Positions 25,706 through 34,862 of a stretch of DNA of 45,493 nt are shown here, piece after piece. The position numbers and the translations under genes are program-made. The notes beneath the pieces are model-generated. The model was given only the letters and a program-made list of their open reading frames with translations, was not told the DNA's origin and made no database searches. The DNA is taken from contig CAKOKM010000006.1 of NCBI GenBank assembly GCA_934091015.1, positions 1 through 45,493 of the forward strand, read 5' to 3'. Positions within the stretch are counted from its first letter, which is position 1, and each line of letters opens with the position of its first letter. Source of the DNA: an uncultured Bacilli bacterium. Lineage in GTDB: Bacteria; Bacillota_I; Bacilli_A; RF39; UBA660.

Positions 25706-27491
25706 AGCTAATTTAAAAAGCGAAATAGCTCCTAAAGGGATGAAATTTAATGTTAATGATTTTATGATTAGTGATAAATATGCAACTATTTTAACAGTCA
25801 TAAGTTATCCCAAAACTATTCAACCAGGATTTTTATCAAATGTTACAAATATTCCAGGTATTAAGGTAGTTGTAAAACATATTCCAATTCCGTTTTCATC
25901 TATGCAAAAGATGCTTAATAAAGAAATTGTTGATTTAAAAGAAAGATATCAAAAAGAACGTGATAGAACTTTACAAGAAAGATATAGACAAGATTATGAA
26001 TCATTAGAAGCATTTGTTCAAATGCTTGCGGCAACTCAATCTAAAATATGGGATTTTCAAATGCATATTATGATTACTGCTGATACAAAAGAGGAACTTG
26101 AAAATAAAAAAATGCAGGTTAGAAATTACTTAGATAGTATGGGTATGAGAGGCATACCAATGATGTTTGAACAAGAAAAAGTTTTAAAATCAATGCTTCC
26201 AATATTTCCAAAACAAGATATTGAAGATAGAGTAGGAATACCAATTCCTGCTCCAACAATAGCAGCTATGTATCCCTTTGTGTTTGATAGTATTAAAGAC
26301 CCAGGTTCAGCAACTTTATTAGGTGTAGATTTCTCTGGTGGTGTTGTTTTATTTAATCAATTCTTATATCAAATGAAAAAAGAATATAATCGAAATAATG
26401 CGAATGTAATTATTTTGGGTACATCAGGTAGTGGTAAATCAACATCTGCTAAACTTTTATTAAGAACCCATATTAGAAATAATTGTAAAATAGTTGCTAT
26501 CGATCCAGAAGGTGAACTTGAAGAAATGACTAAAATCTTTAATGGTGATTTCATTGATTTAGGTAAAGGTGGCGCATATGGTTTAATTAACCCTTTAGAA
26601 GTTATAATGGATGCCGATGAAGATGAAATTAAAGATGGAGCTGGTTATTCGGTTCTAACTAGAACTCTTCAATCTATTAAAGCGTTTATGAAGTATTATT
26701 ATCCTTCAATAGAAGATGATGTATTACAAATGTTTAGTGAGGTTTGCCAAGAAACGTATAAGAGATTTAATATAGATTTTAATTCTGATTTTAGTAACTT
26801 AAAGTCAGAAGATTATCCAACATTTGATGATGTTTATTCAACAATTAAAGGTAAATTGTTATCAATGCCTGAAGCAACTAGAGAAAAAGATGTTATGGAA
26901 CGTTTAGAGTTAAGAGTTAGACCATTTATTGGGGAATTAAGATATTACTTTAATGGTCATACTTCATTAAAGGCAGATAGTAATTTTATAGTATTTAATA
27001 TTAAAGAATTAATGAATAGTGATGCAAACATTAGAAATGCTTTATTCTTTAACATATTAAAATATGCTTGGAGTTTGTGCTTAGATAAATCTAATAATAC
27101 AGTTATGTATGTAGATGAGGCACACATCTTATTAAGTGCTGGTAATGAATTGGGAGCTGAATTCTTAGCTCAAGTTCAAAGACGTAGTCGTAAATACAAT
27201 ACAGGAACAATAATTATAACTCAACAGCCTACTGACTTTGCAGCTGAAAAAGTATTTGTTCATGGTAAAGCAATATTTGATAATGCTTCATATTATCTAG
27301 TAATGGGATTACGTAAACAGGCTGTTGAAGATCTTGCTAAATTAATTGATTTAAATGATAATGAAAAAGAAAGCATTAAAACATATAGTCAAGGTGAGGC
27401 ACTCTTTGTGTGTGGTAATCGTAGAATGAGAATAAATGTTATATTAACACAGGAAGAATTAGATTCTTTTGGTTCAGGTGGCGGACTATAA
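25698..27491 (+). CDS. virB4: VirB4-family T4SS ATPase (CagE/TrbE/VirB4)
   Basis: 597-aa P-loop ATPase, the motor of type IV secretion. The order is: a VirB4 N-terminal subdomain remainder (about 1-200); Walker A GTSGSGKST (about 241-249); DPEGELEEM; a helical insert; Walker B VMYVDEAHILL (about 470-480); RRSRKYNTGTIIITQQPTDF; and a C-terminal lobe. All key residues are present. It acts at the cytoplasmic face with VirB3 and VirB6. Its N-terminal 180 residues are encoded by the preceding, overlapping gene. No VirB11 gene is in the locus, as is usual for Gram-positive systems. Confidence 0.9.
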   Translation: MSRANLKSEIAPKGMKFNVNDFMISDKYATILTVISYPKTIQPGFLSNVTNIPGIKVVVKHIPIPFSSMQKMLNKEIVDLKERYQKERDRTLQERYRQDYESLEAFVQMLAATQSKIWDFQMHIMITADTKEELENKKMQVRNYLDSMGMRGIPMMFEQEKVLKSMLPIFPKQDIEDRVGIPIPAPTIAAMYPFVFDSIKDPGSATLLGVDFSGGVVLFNQFLYQMKKEYNRNNANVIILGTSGSGKSTSAKLLLRTHIRNNCKIVAIDPEGELEEMTKIFNGDFIDLGKGGAYGLINPLEVIMDADEDEIKDGAGYSVLTRTLQSIKAFMKYYYPSIEDDVLQMFSEVCQETYKRFNIDFNSDFSNLKSEDYPTFDDVYSTIKGKLLSMPEATREKDVMERLELRVRPFIGELRYYFNGHTSLKADSNFIVFNIKELMNSDANIRNALFFNILKYAWSLCLDKSNNTVMYVDEAHILLSAGNELGAEFLAQVQRRSRKYNTGTIIITQQPTDFAAEKVFVHGKAIFDNASYYLVMGLRKQAVEDLAKLIDLNDNEKESIKTYSQGEALFVCGNRRMRINVILTQEELDSFGSGGGL

Positions 27492-27509
27492 AATAAAGAA
27501 GGTGTAAAT

Positions 27510-29549
27510 ATGAAAGTGATAAATAAAAGTATTCCATTTTTAATAAAAATGATATTATGTATATCACTTTTTTTGATATTTAATAATGTAAAAGCAGATG
27601 GATATAACTATGCTAGTTTTAATTGGAATGATTTTGCGGAAAAATATAAAAATTATTGGTCAGGAACTTGCAGTAAAGAAGAAGATAGTGAAAAGTGTGT
27701 TGAACAAATTTTAAAAACTCAAAAAAAGTTTTATACCAAATTGTATAAAATGCTTGCTAAATATGAACGTAGTGGATTGTATATTAAAGATGAAATAATT
27801 ATTGCAACCATATATTTTGGTTTAAATGCCGATTCATTTAGGGATGATAATTATTTCTATAAAAAATGGTTTGATAAAATATCATTTGATTTTGATAAAG
27901 AAGATGATAATGTATCTATTGATGATAGTGCAGAAAATAGTGTTTCTTTAGTAGAAGAATCTAATTCAATTAAAGTACTAATAAAGGCAATGGTTGGGTA
28001 TGAAGCAACATGTACTATAGCAACTTCACCAAGCTATGAAACAAATGAAAATGGTGAAAGTGTTCCATTTTGTAATCAAGGTGAACTTTATAAAGAGAAC
28101 AATAGTTACACCTGTAAAGGTGCTGCGTCAACTAATATGGTTTCATTTGGTGAAAAATTATTAGTTAATTCAGGATTAACAAAATTTTTTGGTATAACAA
28201 GAAGTGAAAAACAACAAGAATGTTTAGATCAAGGCGGAACATATACAGTTGCAAATAATAAAACAGTAAGTGAAGACGCTTATTGGGAATTTTTAAAAAC
28301 TAGTGAATATTTTGATAAAAAAGAACATTTACAATATCGTTTTTCATATATAGTAGATGATTCTGAATATGCTTCTTTGGCAGATTTAGAGCAAGCAATG
28401 GAAAACGATGAAGATTTGTATAATAAATATCATGATAAAATTGTTGAAGAAAGACAAAATATAATTAAAGAAATAAAATATAATTTAGAATTGTATTACA
28501 GAAGTAATCCTGAAAGTGTAACGTTTTTTGATAGTGTTGATAATAAATATTATTATCCTATTGGAAGTGCTGAAATAACTGAAGAAAATGGAAAAAAATT
28601 TGCTAAAGGTAACCCAGTAAATTCATATATAATTAAAGGTTATAATCCTGGAACTAATGAAGGAATTGACATTGGATCAAATGACGAACTAGTGAATATA
28701 ATTGCTATTAAATCTGGTGTTATTTCAAAGGTAGTTAATAATTGTGAGGCAGGAGATAAAAAATGCAATTCAGGATATGGTAATATGGTAGTGATAAGTC
28801 ATTCTGATGGTATGAGCACAACTTATGCTTATTTAGATGATGTATATGTTATGGACGGTCAAAGTGTAACCCAGGGAGAATTAATAGGTACTATGGGAAT
28901 GACGGGTGATACAAATGAAAAAGCTCTTCATTTTGAAATTAAAGTATCATCAGGAGCAAGAGTTAATCCAAACACATATATTTCTAGCCAAAATCCGAGA
29001 CCACAACCTACTAGTGTTGGAACAATTAAAGGGGGAACACATACTCAAACAGTTTGTTTAACTTTGAAGAAATATGGTGCATCTGATAACGGAATAGCGG
29101 GAGTTATGTCAAATATAAATGCTGAAAGTGGATTCAACTATATAAATTTACAAAATGATTTTGAACATCCACTTGGACATACTGATGAAAGTTATACAAA
29201 CGCTGTTGATAATGGAACATATACTAATTTTGCAAATGATGATGCTGGTTATGGATTGTGTCAATGGACATATTCCACTAGAAAAGCCGCACTACTTAAT
29301 TCTGCAAAACAAAATGGAGTATCAATAGGTGATCCTGGAAACCAAATAAGTTTCTTATTTAGAGAACTTAAAAATGGATATAGTGGATTATATAATGCGA
29401 TAATGTCTGGTAGTGAATCAGTTGATAGTATTGCATCTAACTTTTGTCATAATTTCGAAAATCCTAGAAATCATACCCAATGTGATACAACAAGAGTTAG
29501 TTATGCTAGGGCATATTACAATTATGTAGTTAATGGATGTAATAGTTAA
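27510..29549 (+). CDS. VirB1-like secreted wall protein: degenerate M23 plus phage-type lysozyme domain
   Basis: 679 aa, with a signal/anchor (about 8-28, ending NVKADG), a Cys-containing stalk region, an M23 fold (about 370-490) and a C-terminal Phage_lysozyme2 domain (about 510-675). In the M23 part the zinc motif HxGxD reads NEGID (N383, D387), the YAHL His is Tyr (Y441), and HxH is ALH (A472, H474). It therefore lacks three of four His and should be inactive. The lysozyme domain keeps NINAESGFN with catalytic E539 and GYGLCQW. Tn916-type and other Gram-positive T4SS carry a lysozyme plus peptidase at this place to open the wall for the channel. Confidence 0.85.
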   Translation: MKVINKSIPFLIKMILCISLFLIFNNVKADGYNYASFNWNDFAEKYKNYWSGTCSKEEDSEKCVEQILKTQKKFYTKLYKMLAKYERSGLYIKDEIIIATIYFGLNADSFRDDNYFYKKWFDKISFDFDKEDDNVSIDDSAENSVSLVEESNSIKVLIKAMVGYEATCTIATSPSYETNENGESVPFCNQGELYKENNSYTCKGAASTNMVSFGEKLLVNSGLTKFFGITRSEKQQECLDQGGTYTVANNKTVSEDAYWEFLKTSEYFDKKEHLQYRFSYIVDDSEYASLADLEQAMENDEDLYNKYHDKIVEERQNIIKEIKYNLELYYRSNPESVTFFDSVDNKYYYPIGSAEITEENGKKFAKGNPVNSYIIKGYNPGTNEGIDIGSNDELVNIIAIKSGVISKVVNNCEAGDKKCNSGYGNMVVISHSDGMSTTYAYLDDVYVMDGQSVTQGELIGTMGMTGDTNEKALHFEIKVSSGARVNPNTYISSQNPRPQPTSVGTIKGGTHTQTVCLTLKKYGASDNGIAGVMSNINAESGFNYINLQNDFEHPLGHTDESYTNAVDNGTYTNFANDDAGYGLCQWTYSTRKAALLNSAKQNGVSIGDPGNQISFLFRELKNGYSGLYNAIMSGSESVDSIASNFCHNFENPRNHTQCDTTRVSYARAYYNYVVNGCNS

Positions 29550-29560
29550 AAGGATAAAGT

Positions 29561-30076
29561 ATGAATAATAAGAATAAAAGTAAAAATAATTTAATATTGA
29601 TAATAATTTTTGTTATTTTAGTTGGGGTTTTAATTTATATTATTAGTACTAGTAAAAAGGAAAATAATAATGTTATTAATGAAACTACAAAACCGTATAT
29701 TTATGATAAAGTTAATGATTATAGTGAGTTTTTTACCATTGAAAATTGTGTAAATAAATATTATAATTATTTATCTTTAAATGATCGAGATAGTTTAAGC
29801 AAAATATTAGATCAAGAATATCTAACTAATAAGGATAATATTTTAGAAAATAATAATAACAAATATATTGGAAAAAATATAAATATTAGATTAAATGGAA
29901 TGTATTATCATGATAACGTTTATTACGTAAAAGGAACAATATATGAAGAATTAAAGAATAAAGTTAATAAATTAGATGATGAGTATTTAATTATTAAGAT
30001 AGATAAAGATTTTAAATTGTTTTCAATAACACCGATTGATAAAGTTAAATATAATGAGGGTATAAATGAAAAGTAA
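29561..30076 (+). CDS. Membrane-anchored NTF2/VirB8-like candidate 1
   Basis: 171 aa: a polar N-terminus, one helix (about 10-29) and an extracytoplasmic domain. The domain order (helices FTIENCVNKYYNYLSLNDRDSL, then strands VYYVKGTIYEE and YLIIKIDKDFKLFSITPI) suits the NTF2-like fold of VirB8/TcpC, and the place in the operon fits. No sequence signature proves it. It overlaps the next gene, of the same plan, by 11 bp. Confidence 0.5.
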   Translation: MNNKNKSKNNLILIIIFVILVGVLIYIISTSKKENNNVINETTKPYIYDKVNDYSEFFTIENCVNKYYNYLSLNDRDSLSKILDQEYLTNKDNILENNNNKYIGKNINIRLNGMYYHDNVYYVKGTIYEELKNKVNKLDDEYLIIKIDKDFKLFSITPIDKVKYNEGINEK

Positions 30077-30536
30077 GAGTGATAGAAAAATAGTTATAAT
30101 AGTAAGTATCATATCAATAATCGGAACTATTATTTTTGGATTTATTTATAATAAAAATGCCAATGAAGTTAATACTTATAATGATTTTGATGAATATTTT
30201 CATGATTATAAAGTTAATGAAATTCAAAGATTATATTTATCAAGTGAAGAGATAGCATCTAAATATTTAGCTAATTTGGTATCTGATATATTATATAATC
30301 CAAAAGATGTATATGATAAATTAGATAAAGAAACTAGAGATAAATATTCTACTTATAGTGAATTTGAATATATGATTACTAGAATTAAAACTATTAATTT
30401 TTTAAGTGCTGAAGTAAAAAGCTATTCTAATGGTGTAGTTGATGGTAAAAGAGCTATTTATGTAATAGATAAAGCTAATAATAAATTTGTATTTATAGAA
30501 AATAGTATTAATAATTATAAAATAAAAATAAATTAG
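30066..30536 (+). CDS. Membrane-anchored NTF2/VirB8-like candidate 2
   Basis: 156 aa: a basic N-terminus, one helix (about 9-27), then a domain starting with SSEEIASKYLANLVSDILYN and KETRDKYSTYSEFEYMI followed by beta strands, similar in plan to the preceding product. A tandem pair of small single-helix NTF2-like proteins would match the VirB8 ring of Gram-positive T4SS. The ATG overlaps the previous gene, with GAGGG before it. Confidence 0.5.
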   Translation: MKSKSDRKIVIIVSIISIIGTIIFGFIYNKNANEVNTYNDFDEYFHDYKVNEIQRLYLSSEEIASKYLANLVSDILYNPKDVYDKLDKETRDKYSTYSEFEYMITRIKTINFLSAEVKSYSNGVVDGKRAIYVIDKANNKFVFIENSINNYKIKIN

Positions 30537-30546
30537 GAGTGGTTAA

Positions 30547-31881
30547 ATGAAAGATGACTTTGATAACTTTGATGATGAAATAGAAAATTTACCTGAAGAA
30601 ATAAGTGAACAGCCTGAAACAAATTATATAGAAGAAAACAACGATAGTATGATTGATAATCCTAATATATCAGAACAAGTAAATGCTCAAAAGCAATTTA
30701 ACCCAATGGGAGAATTAGCAAAAAGTACAGCAATTACTGGGGCAACGGCATCTAAAGCGAATGCTTATAACAAGTTTACACAAACTAATTTGGGTAAAAG
30801 TCTTATGATGAAGGGAAGTTCTCCTTTAAGTGGATTACAAAATAACAATTTAAATAAATTTTCGGCAAATAAAATTAATAGAATGCTTAACCCGATGAAG
30901 GGAATGCCTTCTCCTTTTAATAAATCAATGTCAAATGTTAATGGAATTTCAAATAATAATGGAGTACCAGAAAGTGATTTACCAAAACCTAATTCAGCAT
31001 TAAATAATCCTTTAACAAATAATTTGCTTTCTAATGGAGATTCACAAGGTGGATTAAATAAATTACTAAAAGGAAATCAAAGTGGGAATATAGCTAGTTT
31101 ATTTGGAAAAAAATCAACGGGTGGATCTCTTTTAGGAAAGAAAAAATTATTAATTTTAAAATTAAAATTAATTGGAGCATTTTTAGCATTTTTTGGAATT
31201 GTATTTATTTTTCTCTTAATTTGGTATGTAATAGATGGTGATGAACAAAATTTTTTAGAACTTACTAATTGGAATATAAATACTAATACAAATTCGAATG
31301 AAAATGTTAGTTCTGATACTAATTTTTCAAATAATGATAGTGAGGTTCTGTCAGTTGGTTTAGGAGAAAAAATTGGTGAAGATGGTGTAAATGAATTAAT
31401 TACTAAAATTAATAATGCTGGGAACAATAAATGTGATGGAGCAAATGTTGCTAAAAAGTTAGTTGCACTTATTGATGAAGTTGGTAAAAAAGGTTATAAA
31501 ATTCCTTATAGTAATTACTCTAATGGTTATAAAGTGATTGATACTGATTGGGGAAAAAATGTTGATGGTAATATTATTGGATTAAATGAGTTTGGATTAA
31601 TAGATTGGGCAATAAATAGTGCTAATATCAATAATACATTTACTAATATTAACGAATTTAATAATCGTTCTGATATGATTGATCTAGAATATGGAAATCC
31701 CGGTGATTTAATAATAAATGGAGATAAAGCATATATAATTCTTCAAAATACGGGAGATAATGTAACTGTTGCTTTTATAGATAATAATGGAGCAAGTTAT
31801 AAAAAATATACGTATAATGATTTAAAATCTTATAGTATAGTTGATATGAGTTCTTATTATTCTACTAATTGTAAGAATTGA
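30547..31881 (+). CDS. T4SS-locus membrane protein with degenerate NlpC/P60-like domain
   Basis: 444 aa. A long Asn/Asp/Glu-rich cytoplasmic N-terminus (about 1-195) is followed by one membrane helix (about 199-225), a polar linker, and an external domain (about 280-440). The domain follows the NlpC/P60 order, with GLNEFGLIDWAI at the usual DCSGFVxW place and GNPGDLIINGDKAYIIL at the GDLxxxxxHVGIY place. The nucleophile position is E348 instead of Cys and the His position falls on A395, so it would be inactive as a peptidase. A role as wall-binding or scaffold part is inferred. It ends in TGA. AGGAGTGG precedes the ATG. Confidence 0.6.
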   Translation: MKDDFDNFDDEIENLPEEISEQPETNYIEENNDSMIDNPNISEQVNAQKQFNPMGELAKSTAITGATASKANAYNKFTQTNLGKSLMMKGSSPLSGLQNNNLNKFSANKINRMLNPMKGMPSPFNKSMSNVNGISNNNGVPESDLPKPNSALNNPLTNNLLSNGDSQGGLNKLLKGNQSGNIASLFGKKSTGGSLLGKKKLLILKLKLIGAFLAFFGIVFIFLLIWYVIDGDEQNFLELTNWNINTNTNSNENVSSDTNFSNNDSEVLSVGLGEKIGEDGVNELITKINNAGNNKCDGANVAKKLVALIDEVGKKGYKIPYSNYSNGYKVIDTDWGKNVDGNIIGLNEFGLIDWAINSANINNTFTNINEFNNRSDMIDLEYGNPGDLIINGDKAYIILQNTGDNVTVAFIDNNGASYKKYTYNDLKSYSIVDMSSYYSTNCKN

Positions 31882-31906
31882 AAAATAATAAATAATATTA
31901 TATAAT
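31878..31906 (+). promoter_or_regulatory. Promoter of virD4
   Basis: TTGAAA (31878-31883, overlapping the upstream stop codon), 17-bp spacer and TATAAT (31901-31906), 24 bp before the virD4 ATG. Confidence 0.65.
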
Positions 31907-31930
31907 TTATAGAGGAAAAGAGGAATTAAC

Positions 31931-34189
31931 ATGAAATTTAGAGTATCTGCTAAAGATTTAATTATGTTTGTTATTTATAGTATATTTTTACTTATACTAT
32001 GTTCTTTAGCAGTGATTAATTTATCATCATTACTAAATGAAGGAAAATTATATGGCTTTAATTTTTTTGCAGGTTTATTTCCTCCTTATTTGCCAGCTAC
32101 ATTACTTGTGTTTGCTGCAGTTTTAATATCAATCTTTTTAAGTGTATCATCTTATATATTTGATCATGAAAAAGGTAAGGGTTTAGGATTAAAAATAGGA
32201 GAAAAAGAAGAAGAAAAAGGGTACACGAGATTTGCAACAGATAAAGAAATGAAAAATGCAGATGATGTTAAAAAGGTTGTTATTAGTAATTTATCTTCTG
32301 AATATGGTGGTGTTCCTTTAGTTAATGATGGAAAAGAAATGTGGGTTGATAATGGTTCATTCCATACTTTAGTAATAGGTTCAACTGGTAATGGTAAAAG
32401 TCAATGTGTTGTAGAACCTATGATTGAAAGTTTAGGACGTAAAGGTGAATCAATGATTATAACCGATCCTAAAGGTGAATTATATAGAGATCATGCTAAT
32501 TTTTTAAGGGAAAAAGGTTATAATATTATAACGTTAAATTTTAGAGATCCACAAATGGGAAATGCATGGAATCCACTTGCAATTCCTTATGATTTATATA
32601 AACAAGGTAATGAGGACAAAGCAATTGAGTTATTAAAAGACGTTTCGTTTAATATGGTTAATGATCCAAAAGCTAGCGATCCATTCTGGGGTAATGCTAG
32701 TATGGGATATTTTAATGGTTTAGCACTTGGTTTGTTTCAAGATGCAGAAGAAAAATATATAAATATTAATTCAATAAACTATATGGCAGCTGTTGGTGAA
32801 GAAAAAATGGGAATGAATAGTAACTTTGCAACAGAATACTTTAATTTAAAAGGAAAAGATTCTACTCCTTATAATTTTGCTAAATCAACAATAACTGGTC
32901 CGACTGAAACAAGAACTAGTGTATTATCAGTATTTAGTGAAAAGATGGAAAAATTTACAACACAAAAGAATTTAAGTCAAATGCTTAGTTATAGTAATTT
33001 TGATATGCGTTCTATTGGTTTAGAAAAAACAGCGTTGTTTGTAGTTATTCATGATGAAAAAACAACTTATCACCCTTTAGCAACAATTTTTTTAAAGCAA
33101 GCATATGAAGTACTAGTAGATGTTGCTCATAAATCTCCTAAAGGAAAATTACCAATAAGAACTAATTTTATTTTAGATGAGTTTGCAAATATGCCACCAC
33201 TAAAAGATGTTACAGCAATGGTTTCAGCGGCTCGTTCAAGAAATATTAGATTTACATTTATAATTCAGGGATTTTCACAATTAAATGATGTATATGGTAA
33301 AGAAAATGCTGATACAATAAAAGGTAACTGTGGTAATAAAATCTTTATTAATAGTAGTGATTTAGCAGATTTAGATGAAATAAGTAAATTATGTGGTGAA
33401 GTTAAATCTAAAGAGAAAGAAAAAACTGCGTCACGTCCATTATTAACAACTAGTGATTTAATGAAATTAAAGAAATTTCAAGTAGTTATTTTAAGACAGA
33501 GAATGAACCCATATAAGACTAAATTAACACCAAGTTTTGAAATTAATTGGGGACATAGTGATGAAGAATCGCCATTTATTGAAAGAGAACAAACGAATGT
33601 TGAAATATTTGATTTTAAAAAATATGTTCAAGATGAAAAACAAAAAAAATTTTTAGAATCTGTTAACAATGGTGAAATAGGTATGAATGTACCGGGTTTT
33701 GGTAACGGTAAACCAATAGGTAATATATTTGAAGGATTAAATAAACCGAATAGTAATTCATCAATTGGAGGAGGTAATTCACCTTTTGATTTTAATAATT
33801 TTATGAATCAAGTTTCGAATAATAAACAAGATTTAGAAAAAACAGACTTTTTAGATTTACCTACTATAAAAAAGGGTGTTGAAGATCAGAATAATTTAAA
33901 ACCTGACTTTGATGTAGATAATTTACTAAAAAAGATTGATGCTAAAATCGCAGAATTAGAAAAAGAAGAGCAGGAAGAAAAATTAAAACAAAATAACCAA
34001 ACAAACAAAATTACTGATTATGATAAATTAGATTCAACTGTTGTTGAGAAATTTGATGATTTCTTTAAACAGAGTGATGATAATAAAAATAATACTAAAG
34101 AAGAGCCAAAAATTGTAGTTGATAAAGATAGTACTGTAGTTAGTGATTTAAATGATGATGAATATTTTGATGATTTCTTTAATGAATAA
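31931..34189 (+). CDS. VirD4/TraG-type type IV coupling protein
   Basis: 752 aa. Two N-terminal membrane helices (about 8-30 and 50-72) are followed by the VirD4/TraG ATPase core: Walker A GSTGNGKSQ (about 150-158), ITDPKGELY, Walker B NFILDEFANMPP (about 410-421), SAARSRNIRFTFIIQGFSQL, and GNCGNKIFI. An acidic, Asn-rich C-terminal tail (about 590-752) follows. Coupling proteins bring DNA or protein substrates to the VirB channel. Its presence means the system moves a substrate rather than acting only as a pilus. No relaxase gene is near it. It is transcribed from its own promoter. Confidence 0.93.
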   Translation: MKFRVSAKDLIMFVIYSIFLLILCSLAVINLSSLLNEGKLYGFNFFAGLFPPYLPATLLVFAAVLISIFLSVSSYIFDHEKGKGLGLKIGEKEEEKGYTRFATDKEMKNADDVKKVVISNLSSEYGGVPLVNDGKEMWVDNGSFHTLVIGSTGNGKSQCVVEPMIESLGRKGESMIITDPKGELYRDHANFLREKGYNIITLNFRDPQMGNAWNPLAIPYDLYKQGNEDKAIELLKDVSFNMVNDPKASDPFWGNASMGYFNGLALGLFQDAEEKYININSINYMAAVGEEKMGMNSNFATEYFNLKGKDSTPYNFAKSTITGPTETRTSVLSVFSEKMEKFTTQKNLSQMLSYSNFDMRSIGLEKTALFVVIHDEKTTYHPLATIFLKQAYEVLVDVAHKSPKGKLPIRTNFILDEFANMPPLKDVTAMVSAARSRNIRFTFIIQGFSQLNDVYGKENADTIKGNCGNKIFINSSDLADLDEISKLCGEVKSKEKEKTASRPLLTTSDLMKLKKFQVVILRQRMNPYKTKLTPSFEINWGHSDEESPFIEREQTNVEIFDFKKYVQDEKQKKFLESVNNGEIGMNVPGFGNGKPIGNIFEGLNKPNSNSSIGGGNSPFDFNNFMNQVSNNKQDLEKTDFLDLPTIKKGVEDQNNLKPDFDVDNLLKKIDAKIAELEKEEQEEKLKQNNQTNKITDYDKLDSTVVEKFDDFFKQSDDNKNNTKEEPKIVVDKDSTVVSDLNDDEYFDDFFNE

Positions 34190-34200
34190 ATCAAAATGAA

Positions 34201-34229
34201 TTGAAGTTTCTAATATATTTTAGTAAAAT
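34201..34229 (+). promoter_or_regulatory. Promoter of the TasA-like pair
   Basis: TTGAAG (34201-34206), 17-bp spacer and TAAAAT (34224-34229), followed by GAAGGTGAT before the GTG start at 34251. Confidence 0.55.
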
Positions 34230-34250
34230 AATATAGAAGGTGATGTTATA

Positions 34251-34847
34251 GTGACTAAGTCTAATATTTTGATGTTATCAATTACTATTGTTGCTTTATT
34301 TGTTATTGTAACATTTTCTTTAACTTATTCATTTTTTACGTCAAAATATTTAACAGATAGATCAATATCATCGGTTAATATTGGATCAGGAAAGATGTAT
34401 GTGGAATTTGAAGATAATAATCCTGATGTAACATTCAGTAACGTAATCCCGGGACCTACTAATAGTGTAAATGATGCAATTTTAGTTAAAAAATTTACTA
34501 TTTCTGGTATAAATAATACAGATTTAAAGATGGAATATGCTTTAAAGTTTAAGGTTGTTCAAAATACTTTTGAAGATAATGACATAGGATATATTTTAAT
34601 TGGTGATAGTAAAACTAATGGAGCGTATGTTACTAATTCAAAAACAGCATTTAAATCAACTGATATAGTGAAAATTAGTAGTGGAAATAATATAGATATT
34701 GATTTAGGTAATGGATATTTTGAAAATAATAATGAAGAACTTGTAAGTCATGTGTATAGTTTTTATTTATTCTATATTGAAACTGGCGAGGCTCAAAATA
34801 GTCAAGATGCAAGTTTTAGTGGATATATAACATTAACGATTGATTAA
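34251..34847 (+). CDS. TasA/camelysin-like membrane-anchored surface protein 1
   Basis: 198 aa with a GTG start after GAAGGTGAT. An N-terminal helix (about 6-27) ends in SLTYSFFTSKYLTD, close to the 'AYFxD' segment that follows the signal in SipW-dependent TasA/CalY-type proteins. A beta-rich domain follows (IGSGKMYVEFED, VKKFTISGINNTDLKMEYALKFKV). The next gene encodes a paralogue of the same length and layout. TasA-type proteins form surface fibres. No SipW-like signal peptidase gene is in the window. Assignment is by pattern only. Confidence 0.5.
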   Translation: MTKSNILMLSITIVALFVIVTFSLTYSFFTSKYLTDRSISSVNIGSGKMYVEFEDNNPDVTFSNVIPGPTNSVNDAILVKKFTISGINNTDLKMEYALKFKVVQNTFEDNDIGYILIGDSKTNGAYVTNSKTAFKSTDIVKISSGNNIDIDLGNGYFENNNEELVSHVYSFYLFYIETGEAQNSQDASFSGYITLTID

Positions 34848-34862
34848 TGAAGGAGAGTTGAA

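Noticed and set aside
25151..27491. VirB4 broken by a frameshift
   Set aside because: Both frames have proper ends, the second start overlaps the first stop by 8 bp as other coupled genes here do, and all motor motifs are intact.
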